Positions 49,057-60,645 of a DNA stretch of 64,000 bases are shown here, piece after piece. Location: the NCBI GenBank assembly GCA_003993805.1, contig RSEF01000031.1, positions 24,412,676 to 24,476,675 of the forward strand, given 5' to 3'. The position numbers were made by a program, and so were the translations under genes. The DNA is from Himantopus leucocephalus. Taxonomy: Eukaryota; Chordata; Aves; Charadriiformes; Recurvirostridae. Below the pieces are notes generated by a model. The model saw only the letters and a list, made by a program, of their open reading frames with translations, was not told where the DNA came from and did no database searches. Every line of letters starts with the position of its first letter. Position 1 is the stretch's first letter.

Positions 49057-50610
49057 AAGCTGGTAAGTCATTGTGTGTGTGGATTGCAATGGTCTGTCTG
49101 AAATCTGACTTTCATTTGGCCCTAAAGTATGGCTGTATCAAGATGGTGTGACTCATGGTAGCCAATACAGGCAGAAAGTTAATCTTTAAAATGGCAGAAG
49201 AGATGAACAGATGTAATCATTTAAGAGAATTAATGCAGCAATTCAGAATAAGAGAACTTCAGGTACCCAACAGCCTGGTCATGTCATCTGTCTAATCTTG
49301 GCAGATGCTAGAGGTGGCAAAGGATGTTTCATCAGTGGTCTATTTATGATTAGGAAATCAGGATCTCACTTGCCTTCCTAGCTAGATAAACATGAATACG
49401 TGTAAGGACTTGAAGTAGGCTGTTGTCAGTACTGACCCTAATGGGAGTGGCATGGCTGTATCCTGACTTCAACAAAGGAAGCTGCTCTTGCACTTCAATT
49501 TTCTTTACTGGGGAGGATACTGGGCCAACTAGATAAAACAGAGACATGAATAAGGCAAAAGGACTCATTAGAGTTCACATTTTATGAAATCTTACAGAGC
49601 AGAAGAGAAGCTATACAAAACCAGAGAGAAAGGACTTGAAAAATAAATTGACGGTTATAAATTTTCTGCATATTCACCCCATATTTTCTACTATAGTGGA
49701 CTATTCCAAAGGCACCGTAGTTATAACAAACACTGGCAAAAGAGTAGAAGAGCTTTCGCAGGAGGCAGCTTCTGGCATTTTCAGAATTGGTTTGGCTTCT
49801 TTTGCACTTAGTATATGACTGAGAAACCTATGATAACAAGAGGATTCCTGTAAACTTCACAGAGTTGGACAAATTACCTTTTTACTCACGTAAAACAGTG
49901 CTGAAAAATAAATTTTAATGATTGCCTGTATATCCAAAAAGCATGTTAAAAAGAAAAAAAGAAAAAAGGTCTTGGGTAGGTGCACTTTGCAGGAAACAAT
50001 CTGGCTTGAATGGCAGCCATAAGAGTTAGCTGACAGCAAACCAGCTGACAGGAGATGAAGATTCCTCTCCTCTTAAATTATTTATCTTACACAGAGGTGT
50101 ACATGTTTGTTTATTTGCTTTAGTTAGTCTCCAAGCCACCACTCTCCCTAACGTCATCCAATTACATGGTGAGTTATTGGCAATCTGCAGTGTTTTATTG
50201 TGCTTTTCTGTGTATTTATCTGCTGTTCCTACCTATAAAACAGTAACAGTAACACTTACACCAGTTAAGTCTTAACTCAGTGCTGGAAGATCTCAGTAAC
50301 ACTGACGAGGCAAGTAAATAAGAGAGAAATCAGAGCTGAAATATGCAGAGATTGGGAGAAGACTGTCCCAATCCATAAAGAAATACATTGACATGTAAGG
50401 CAGAGCCACTACCCCTGTAGTGGTAGAGGGAGAGGGAAAGGATAAACATCAGTTTTGTACAAAACCTTCTACATGGTTTCTTGGCATAGCTGCACCTGAT
50501 TTTTCAAGAGAATTATGGTTGTTCTCCAATACCTGCTTGGCCCTGGAGAGATGCTCAGCTGATGTGGAATCATCTCACAGAGCTTTGTGAGACTTCCCTA
50601 GAATAGCATA

Positions 50611-51074
50611 GGACCTGTTGGAGCAATTCCAGAGGAGGCCCATGAAGATGATCAGAGGGATGGAGCACCTCGCCTATGAGGAAAGGCTGAGAAAGCTGGG
50701 TTGTTCAGCCTGGAGAAAAGCAGGCTCCAGGGAGACCTTATAGCAGCCTTCCAGTACCTAAAGGGGGCCAACAGGAAAGATGGGGAGGAACTTTTTACAA
50801 GGTCCTGTAGTAATAGGACATGGGGTGGTGTCTTTAAATTGAAAGAGGGTAAATTCAGATTAGATATAAGGAAGAAATTATTTACTGTGAGGGTGGCAAG
50901 ACACTGGCACAGGCTGCCCAGGGAAGTTGTGGAGGCCCCATCCCTGGGAAGTGTTCAAGGCCAGGTTGGATGGGGCTGGTGTAGTGGAAGGTGTGCCTGC
51001 CCATGGCAGGGGGGTTGGACCTAAATTATCTTTAAGGTCCCTTCCAACCTAAACCATTCTATGAGCCTATGATC
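50611..51074 (+). mobile_element. CR1 LINE, 5'-truncated (about 460 bp), antisense to SV2C
   Basis: The plus strand encodes the very C-terminus of CR1 ORF2 ([22 protein letters not shown] bases, then [58 protein letters not shown]). It ends with GGTCCCTTCCAACCTAAACC followed by ATTCTATGAGCCTATGATC, the degenerate terminal repeat. It appears relatively young and is oriented opposite to the CR1 at 55234-57860. Confidence 0.94.
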
Positions 51075-54000
51075 CCCTGCTTTAAACTATTCCTTGCAAC
51101 CATCAATATGATAGTCCATAAAAATATGAGCAAAGAGCAAAGCTTTCCGCTTACAGAAAAGGAACAAATGCAAGCCTGCAGTCCTCTACTTCTGTTTGTT
51201 TAAATTTGGCCACTTAGAATTTTCCATTCTCGAACTAGGGGAAAGTAAGAGAAATGCACTTTGCTTAGATGTCATGTTGATGTAAGTATCTCCACCTGGC
51301 CACCATGATGCAGGGGCCAATTTTGCACCTTAGCAATTCTGAATACAAACACAATGCAACTACCCTGTAGGGCTGGAAACCTACTAAATCGCAAAGGACT
51401 TTGACACACAGTCACAATGCCTTGACTTTTGTCACCATTAAGAGTTTTGTCTCCATCCTGAGTCATTTTGCCATACTTCAGATACTTATTACTAGGAATC
51501 AAACCTGAATAACTTCTACATGGCTCCATTCTGAATGCAAATATTCTTATACTCATTAGGAAGTGGGTATATCCTCACTCATTACAGTCCCTGGATAATG
51601 ACCATAGATTTTGAAAATTTTCCAGGGCAAACCTCTAATTTTCTACTTAGACCTTAAATCAGTGTTTTCAAAACATTCTACTTGTGCATCCTTAAAATAT
51701 CTTTCTTCCTCTCTACCTCATACTTTATAAAATACAAATCAGTGCAAAAACTCTTTTAAAACTTATGTCAATTTTGTATTTCTGAAAATTAAAATGAGAA
51801 ACACAATGTTGCAATTGAAATTATTAACTCAGTAAATATGCATATTCCAAGCTAGAATGTTCTGCGCTTCCCTTATATGCCCTTATGACCCTTACTCAGA
51901 GAAAACTGCCCAAGACTACTAGAAACAAATGTAGATGGACACAAGTCAAATTTTGCCCAGAGTTCAGATGCAAAGCTTGAAAAGTGCTGTGATTTGTAAT
52001 CAAAAGCTCAAATGTTTTATTTCCCTACAAATGGCTGCTTCTGTCACATTTCTGCATCTAAATTGGATTTATTAGATTTTGTCCTTTCAATTAAAGATCT
52101 GATACAGATCTACATCTACTGGTAAGCAGAGACACTAGGATTCATATGGCGCCACCCTCACTCCTGTGGAAACCAATGCTTGCTGTAAGTGCTTGGATGT
52201 AAGATTCTTTTACACATACATTTGCAATCTTCCCATTGCCCTTGTAATACTATGGAGGCAGAAAACAACCAAAGTAGTGCCATGATGCAGCGGGTCAGTG
52301 GTTTGCAACCTTCCTGAATTTAATGCCCACTAGACATTTTTCAAACAGTTGTGTAGAGTCCTACATGTCTAACTAAGGCCTATGGATGAAAGATTTATTT
52401 GTCTTAATTATTTTTATAGGCATATAGCCTAGAAGCATTTTATGAAATCCACACTATTGAAAACCAAAGCAGTAGCTGGCAGCTTCTGGAAAGAAAACTG
52501 AATCAAAGAATGGGCTAAAAAATGTCTTAGCTTAACAACCAGATGAAAGGTGAGCATAAAAATTAAAATGTATTTTTCCAATACGAGCAAGATCTATTCA
52601 ATAATTATACTGCATTTATATTATAGTCCAAAGCGGAACAGAAACTGAAGAATTGGAAAGGCAATGTTGTCATTACTCATATATAAAAAAACCCCAACCG
52701 AGAATAGGCCACCAAGGGTTAATATTTAGCTGATACCATTGAAAATCTTATTACAAGCACTGTGGCACATAATTGATCTGACTGTTTGGCTGACTGAGTC
52801 AGTGGCCCCAGAGATTCATGTACTCATGCAGTTCTGCAGAGTCCTCACTTGGGTCTGGCTCTGTGCAGCTGTTCAGTGAAGGCACTTCACAATTTGCAAA
52901 ACAAAGTGGTAAACTCTGCTGGCCATGACTGACAATATCGTAACTTACAGGTTCGTCAGTCTTAGAAGAAAAGGCCATGTCACCCTTTACAGAGATGACG
53001 GATCAAGCAGATGCAACTAATGTCAAAAAAAGAGAGGGAGAGCACGTGGTAAAAGATGCTGCTGTCAGAGCTTAAAAATATCATGGTCGGTGTCAACATT
53101 GAGACTGTGCAATCAAATGTCAATAAAACGTGCTTCAAATTGGGTTTGTATCACCTTACTTTTGATTTCTTGTTAAGATTTCTACCTCTGGTCTCCTACA
53201 TGTACTTAGTGGTTTCCACTACTTTATTTTATTACACCTAATTAAGAATTGAAAAATGGTTTGCATACAAAGTTTGAAACATCTCTGTGAACAGTGCTAA
53301 AGAGTACAATAAGAGTAAATCATCAACAGCTGACAAAATCTGCTTTTATAAGTAGGCAACGTAAAATTGCCAAATGCCCTGTGCAGTAGTCATTACGAAC
53401 CAAGTCTGAAAGAAAATACTTGTCTGCAACAAAAATCTGTTCATATTTTTGTCCTACCAATGTGCAAAACACAGAGACATTGATATCAACGTATTTTTGT
53501 GTGGTGCCCTCCACTACCTACCCATAACTGAGGTCAGAAATTGTGTTATATTTGGCATGACAAGTTGTCGTAGACGCTACTAACAGCAGTTGTTGAATGT
53601 GGAAGCTAATTGAAAATTCAAGTGTTCCTGTCCTGGTCCAGGACTTGCAGTGATTTATGTGCATCTGGACTAAGGATATTTAAATGATCGATTCACGGTG
53701 AAGAAGAAAAGAGAAGCAATTAATCAAAAAAGACAATCAGAATAAGGCACAATAAAACACTGAAGCTTATGAAAAGAAAATGGGGCCTTCTTACCTAGCC
53801 TAACTTACAAACAAAACAACCATTGAAATGCTGGAACATTTTCTGAAGAGTACAGAGAGGACGTGTCTTTTACCAGTGATACGCGTTTTACCTTTCGCAT
53901 GCTGCTGCAGTGTAACAACAGAATATCTGTGCAATTAAAGAAACCCTTTCAAAATTTAACTTTATTATATTTTATTTGTTTGGAAGTTGCTCCAAGAAAA

Positions 54001-54249
54001 ATTTTTTTAATGAACTTTTCAGCGCTGTGATTTAAGTCTCATTTCCTTTTTTTGCTATTTAATTTACCTCTTATTCTCTTTTTTTTTTTTAATTTTAAAT
54101 GAAAAGGAGAAATATCCTACCACTAAGAAAGAGGCAGATAGATTAAACAGGCAGTTTACATGATCTAATAATTAGACCATTCTAAGAATTATCTTCTAAT
54201 ACAATAGCAGTGAAACCTCGTTGAATACATTAAGCTTTTCTGTACATAC

Positions 54250-54300
54250 TGTGAACCATGAGTCAGAAGTCTTGAATTCAAACTTTGAAGAGACACTTCC
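54250..54300 (+). repeat. Possible MIR-like fragment
   Basis: ATGAGTCAGAAGTCTTGAAT TCAAACTTTG resembles the MIR segment GAGTCAGGAGACCTGGGTTC AAATCC. Short; may be chance. Confidence 0.25.
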
Positions 54301-55233
54301 AAAACAAATATTATTTGCACTCACAAATCAAGAACTAATGATCCTCAGTTATAATCGATGATAGCTATTCAAGGGGTGGCAGGGGTGGGGCAGGAGATGG
54401 ATTTTGCCTACAGAGAGGCAGTCGCAGTGTTTGAAATGTAATTACCAAATGGAACAAAGAAAATACAATATATTAAATAAACAGAGCATTATATTATAGT
54501 TTTCCTTTTATAAAGCTTCACGACTTCCTTACACAGTCTAGAATATCCACGTATCATGAAGGAATCAGATGCTTATATCAGATTGAAATATATAAGTTTC
54601 CTGTGGGAAAACAGAACAGTCTAAAGCCTACCTTGATGTCTTCAGCTGTGATTCCTCACTTTTTTATTATATGGCAATGTTACCTTCAGGAAAAAACTAG
54701 AAGAGGGGCCAAAACTTTCAATGCCCCACAATAAATAGCCCCTGTACTAGAAAGGAAACAAGATAATACAGACTCAAACAGCAGGAGAGGAATAGAGAGT
54801 GGTAGAAAGTAGCAACCCCTCACGTCAGCCAGCATCAAAGCTGAGGAGACTGGGAACTGAGCCTCAGCCCAGAGCCTTCACTACCAAATCTTGCTGTTTC
54901 TCTTTTCTTATTTTATACTGTTTTCTGCTGGCATCTTTGAAAAGTGTAAAAATACAGCTGTGTTGGGAATATTAAACACATAAACAGTGCAGGGGAGGTA
55001 GACCAGTTTTTTCCCATATATTTGTACAGGTCCCTTCCCTATAAATGTGAGCAGAAAGAATATACGCAGATGCTGTATTCAGATACTCAGATATACATGG
55101 ATAATTGAATACACTTTGATGGAATTATTTTCACTGAAGTAGGCACGATTTTCAAAAGTAACATTTAATATTTTTCTTTGAGGAAAATAATAAACAAACT
55201 TCCTGAAAAAGAAATCTAATGCCATTCTGCAAT

Positions 55234-57860
55234 TCATAGAATCATAGAATGGTTAAAGTTGGAAGGGACCTTAAAGATCATCTAGTTCCAACGCCCCTGC
55301 CATTCGCAGGGACATGTTCCACTAGACCAGCTTGTTCAAAGTACCATCCAACCTGGCCTTGAACACTTCCAGGGATGATGCACATGCATAACTTCTCTGG
55401 GCAGCCTGTGCCAGTGTCTTACCACCATCACACAATTACTTCCTTATATCTAATCTAATTCTATCCTCTTTGAATTTAAAGCCACCATCCCATGTCCTAT
55501 TACTACAGGACCTTGTAAAAAGTCCCCATTTTTCCCGTAGGCCCCCTTTAGGTACTGGAAGGCTGCTATAAGGTCTCCCTGGAGCCTGCTTTTCTCCAGG
55601 CTGAACAACCCCAGCTTTCTCAGCCTTTCCTCATAGGCGAGGTGCTCCATCCCTCTGATCATCTTCATGGGCCTCCTCTGGACTCGCTCCAACAGGTCCA
55701 TGTCCTTCTTATGTTGGGGGCCCCAGAGCTGGACACAGCACTCCAGGTAGGGTCTCACCAGAGCAGAGTAGAGGGGCTTGACCTGCTGGCCACAATTCTT
55801 TTGATGCAGTCCAGGATGCCATTGGCTTTCTGGGATGCAAGGAAGCATTGCTGACCCTTGCACTTGGCCTTGTTGAACTTCATGAGGTTTGCACTAGCCC
55901 ACCTCTCAAGCCTCTTTAGGTTCCTCTGGATGACATCCCTTCCCTTCAGCGAGTTAATCCCACCACAAAGCTTGGTGTCATCGACAAACTTGCTGAGGGT
56001 GCACTCAATCCCACTGTCCATATCACTGACAAAGTCAGTCAACAACACCTGTCCCAGTATCGACCCCTGAGGAACGCCACTTGTCACTGGTTGCCACTTG
56101 GACATGGAGCCATTGACTGCAACCCTTTTAGTCTGGCCATCCAGCCAATTCCTTATTCACCTACTGGTCCATCCATCAAATCCATGTCTTCCCAGTTTAG
56201 AAATAAGGATGTCATGCAGGACAGTGTCAGATGCTTTGCACAAGTCCAGGTAGATGACGTCAGTTGCTCTTCCCTCATCTACCAATGCTGTAACTCTGTT
56301 GTAAGAAGGCCACCAAATTTGTCAGGCACAATTTGCCCTTAGTGAAGCCATGTTGGTTGTCACAAATCACCTTCTTATTTTCCATGTGCCTTAGCATAGG
56401 TTCCAGGAGGATCTGCTCCATGACCTCACCAGGCACAGAGGTCAGACTGGCCTGTAGTTCCCCGGGTATTCCTTTTTTCCCTTTTTGAAAATGAGGGTTA
56501 CGTTTCCCCTTTTCTAGTCAGCAGGAACTTCACCGGACTGCCATGACTTCTTAGATATGATGGCCAGTGGCTTAGTAACTTCATCTGCCAGTTCCCTTAG
56601 GACCTACAGATGAGTCTCAGCAGGCCCCATGGACTTGTGCACCTTCAGGTTTCTTAGATGGTCTTGAACATGGACTTCCCCTACAGTGGGTAATTCCTCA
56701 TTCTCCTAGTCCCTGCCTTTGTCTGCAACTTGGGCGATGTGGCTAGAGTACTTGCCAGTGAAGACAAAGGCAAAAAAGTCACCAAGAACCTCAGCCTTCT
56801 CCATATCCCAGGTGACCAGGTCTCCTTTTTCCTTTCGGAGAGGGCCCACATTTTCCCTAGTCTTCCTTTTGTCACCAACATACCTATGGAAGCTTTTCTT
56901 ATTGCCATTGCCATCCCTGGGCAGATTTAATTCTATCAGGGCTTTAGCTTTCCTAACCTGTTTCCTGGCTGCTCAGACAATTTCTCTGTATTTCTCACAG
57001 GCTTCCACCCTCTGCAGGCTTCCTTTTTCTGTTTAAGTTTGTCCAAGAGCTCCTTGTTCATCCATGCAGGCCTCCTGGTGTTTTTGCCTGATTTCCTCTT
57101 TGTTGGGATCCACCACTCCTGACCTTGGAGGAGGTGATCTTTGAATATTAGCCAGCTTTATTGGGACCCTCTTCCCTCCAGGGCTTTATCCCATGGTACT
57201 CTGCCAAGCAGATCCCTGAGAAGGCCAAAGTCTGCTCTCCTGAAGTCCAGGGTAGTGAGCTTACTGGGCACCCTCCTTGCTGTCCTAAGGATCTTGAACT
57301 CCACCATCTCATGGTCACTGCAGCCAAGGCTATCCTTGAGCTTCACATTCCCCACCAGGTCTTCCTTGTTGGTGATAACAAGGTCCAGCATGGCATCTCT
57401 CCCTGTTGGCTCTTCTATCAATTGAAGAAGAAAGTTATCATTGACCCCATTCCAGGAACCTCCTGTATTGTTTATGCCCTGCTGTGTTGCCCTCCAACAG
57501 ATATCAGGGTGCTTGAAGTCTCCATGAGGACCAGGGCTTGTGAATGTGAAGCTGCTCCTATCTGTCTATAGAGGACCTCATCCACTCGGTCTTCTTGGTT
57601 GGGTGGCCTGTAGCAGACCCCCACTGTAACATTACCTGTCCCTGCCCTCCCTTTAATCCTGACCCATAAGGTCTTCATCAGCTCCTCATTCGTTGCCAGG
57701 CGGAGTTCCATGCACTCCACCTGGTCACTGACATAGAGGCCAACACCCCCTCCTCGTGTCCCTTGACTGTCCTTCCTTAAGAGCCTGTACCCTTCCATTC
57801 CAACACTCCAGTCATAGAAGCCATCCCACCACGCCTCCATAATGCCATTAAGATTCATTA
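55234..57860 (-). mobile_element. Long CR1 LINE (about 2.6 kb) with broken ORF2
   Basis: Its 3' end is at 55234, where the plus strand reads TCATAGAATCATAGAATGG. Reading leftward from 57860 the minus strand shows, in order, the ORF2 endonuclease domain (GGGVGLYVSDQVECMEL, GVCYRPPNQEDRVDEVLYRQ, DFKHPDICW, CSDHEMVEFKILRTARR), linker, and reverse transcriptase (SGVPQGS, then [26 protein letters not shown]) and the C-terminal region to [21 protein letters not shown]1 and the start of the endonuclease are missing. Visible lesions are a one-base frameshift near 57533, a stop at about 57157, Val for the usual Ala in the catalytic F-A-D-D box (55977-55988), and an in-frame internal deletion at about 55857. 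It is inactive, and lies in the same orientation as SV2C in its 5' intron. Confidence 0.96.
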
Positions 57861-59208
57861 CGTTAATTTTGTTTTAAAGGCAACTGCACTGTACATCGCT
57901 GAAAAATGATATTCCAGTTGTATATCCAGTCCATAGACAGAATATATTATTGAAGTGAAAAGAAACTGTTACTAAAAGGACAGCCACTAGCTCCTTCAGA
58001 GCAGACAGATTTATAAACTAGCAAATGATATTGAAGTATGGTTGATGAATTTGTACTGTTGTACTGTGTTCCAGAGAAAATTAATATTTTTGTGTATCTG
58101 AATAATCATAGAGTAAGATCAGTGATCTCTTCTTCTTCCTTGTATACAAATCACCTGAATTTTTCTTCAACATAGACCAACCACAAAACCAACAGCTTTT
58201 TTGTCTTTCTAACATTAAAAATTTGAACACAGAAGAAATCTCATCAGACTTGCATCTTTCTTGTTTCTGGAAGTGAAAAGCAAGGGTTATGCCTGACAAT
58301 GCAGACATTTCTGATGGCCATTGCCCAGACTTCTAAGGCAACTTCATTAACTTGGATGTAGTTTTTCTTAATTTATACTCAAGGCCAATTCACTGTGTGA
58401 AACTGAGTTTTCACTAAAACTAAGGCTGAGGAGTTGCCATTATTTTATCTCCATAAGAATGAATGACTATTATTATGATATCTGTGGAACATTATGCTTC
58501 TGGCATTAGACAGTGGTGTTTGTGGCCACTGCCTGTTCACCTGTCTGTCAGTTCCTCCATAAGCATTATTGAAATCTATTGACCTACTTCAATCAAATCT
58601 GACAAGAAGAAATAATCTCAAACATAATCACATTCCCCAAAGCACTGTGAAATGCGCTGCCCAGGCATAGGGGACAGACCCCATCAGAGGACATAGGAAA
58701 AGGCAGGAGAAGTCAGTGGTCCCTCAGGAATGCTGCAGCCAGCCTGGAGGCTGTGGCTGTGCCATTGCCATGCCACCCATTTGCTCTGGCACTGGTCCGA
58801 ACCAAGCCAAAATCTGTTGCCTCCTCACTGACAGCAGCTAGGCCGGAGCAGGGCTGTAACATGGCAAGGAGCATGGTGAGGGTGTAGGAAGCTGAGTGGT
58901 TCTTATTGCACAGTGCTGGGGTCAAGAAAGGGCAACTGTAGAGACTATAGCAGGAAGGGATGTGGAAAAAGCAGGGAGGAACTTAAAGTACTGCCGTGGT
59001 GCCTTGTAAGGGATATAGGGGAAGAGAGGAGAGAAAGGGGTTAGTCAGGATCACAGGGACATTGACAGAAACCCCTAGGAATCTGGGCCTTATAACTTCT
59101 CTGCTCACAAAACAATTTCCTAGTTTTTTACTGAACCTCTCAGTAAACAAACTTTCTCTTTCACAGTCAACCTACAGAGCCCAGAAGAAGGTTATATTTG
59201 AATCTCAC

Positions 59209-59233
59209 TAATGAGCATCTTTAGTGCTCATTA
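59209..59233. repeat. Perfect 9-bp hairpin
   Basis: TAATGAGCA (59209-59217) and TGCTCATTA (59225-59233) are exact complements around a 7-base loop TCTTTAG. No T run or gene end is associated. Confidence 0.85.
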
Positions 59234-60577
59234 AGTAGATGTGCTGAAAGCTACTTAAGCTTCTAACACTTGCAAATATAAACATTTAAATGACCATATC
59301 AAACCCTGCATTAGGGCACAGAAACTAGCAAACTGATAAACAAAGTGATTTGTTTTGCTTTCCTAGCTGGATTTGCATAAGCAGCTGTTCTAAATTCTGC
59401 TATGTTCTGTCATTCTTGTTGTTCCTAAAGATGAAGATTTTTTTAAAATATACGCATTCAATATAATCTAATTTCATGGGATTATTTCAAATGAAGGACA
59501 ATTCATGAGTAGGAGTTGATAAGTTAACATTAAAACTGCCCCGTACCCACTTTAATTAACTCAGATTTAAAAAGTATAGATATAGCTTCAGCCTGCAGAA
59601 TACCAGATTAATGGAAGTGCACTAAGTATGGGGGGAAGCACAGCACATTGGGGATCATTTTGCCTCCTAGTGGAACACAAACCAGATCAACAGATGTTGC
59701 ATTATGTAGTAGATGCCTTTATGTCTGATCCATTCCATTTGTTCAGCATGACACAGTCTCATAGCAAATGCAGATTCAAACTTAAAAAAGCTCCAACTTT
59801 GTTAAGGTGTCCATAGCTACATGGATTCTGAAGACAGAAGGTGTATCAGAATGGCAATTGTATGGAGAAGGCAAAATTGAAGAGTTGCTCTTCATTTTAA
59901 AGTTTGGATCAAATGTTTCCTCCAAGTTTGTTTTTTTTTTTTAAAAGAAAGAATGTATTGATTTTAAATTCTGCAGATTTATTAGTGCATTCATGGGCTT
60001 TTTACAGCTGAGAAAAGACACATGCAGCTCTTCCCCAGGCCATCTTCTTTGTCATCTTTCTTTGTTCTGGACAACTAACAAAATTCAGAGATCTTATGCA
60101 GAGAACAGAAGCTACTGTGTAATAGAAAAAGGAGCCTTGGGCTGAGCTTTTTCCAAAACAGCTTCTGCTATGGCTTGGATTTGTTCTGAATCACCATGAA
60201 GAGGCAGGCTATTAGGGAAAGGTTTGAGAAAAATGAGAAAAATAAAGTTTTTTAAATTGAGAGTCCAGGATTTTCAAGATTAGAGAAGGATCGACGTTTT
60301 TATTTCTCTTTCTACCAGTGCTGGGTTATTCAGCAGAGAAACCTTCTGTCTGCCTTTTGGTGCTAACATCTAGAATAGTTTGATAGACAGGTATTTTTCT
60401 ACTTGTGCTGGAACTGTCCATGTTGCTCCTTTTATTTTGTTGTGGGTTGTTTTTTTTTTCCCTTTCAGTTTCTGAAGTTCTCTCCTCCTTTTGTCTTTGT
60501 TTCCTTCATTTGCTCTTTTCTGGCCTACGCCAGCATGCTCAGGAGCAACAGTATCTGTTTAATAGTTCCCTGAGAAT

Positions 60578-60645
60578 AGGGGTGGATGGGACCTTTAGGG
60601 GGCACCCAGTGCATCCACTTGCTCCAAATCAGAATCAACGATGGC
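60578..60645 (-). repeat. Ancient CR1 3'-end fragment
   Basis: GGATGGGACCTTTAGGGGGC ACCCAGTGCATCC...TTGCTCCAAATCAG parallels the reverse-complement CR1 3' region GGAAGGGACCT..AGGAGGTCATCTAGTCCAACC...TGCTCAAAGCAG. Diverged, with no terminal octamers left. Confidence 0.5.

Noticed and set aside
57158..57858. Long minus-strand open frames that could be taken as host genes
   Set aside because: They are the endonuclease portion of CR1 ORF2, part of the retroposon at 55234-57860.
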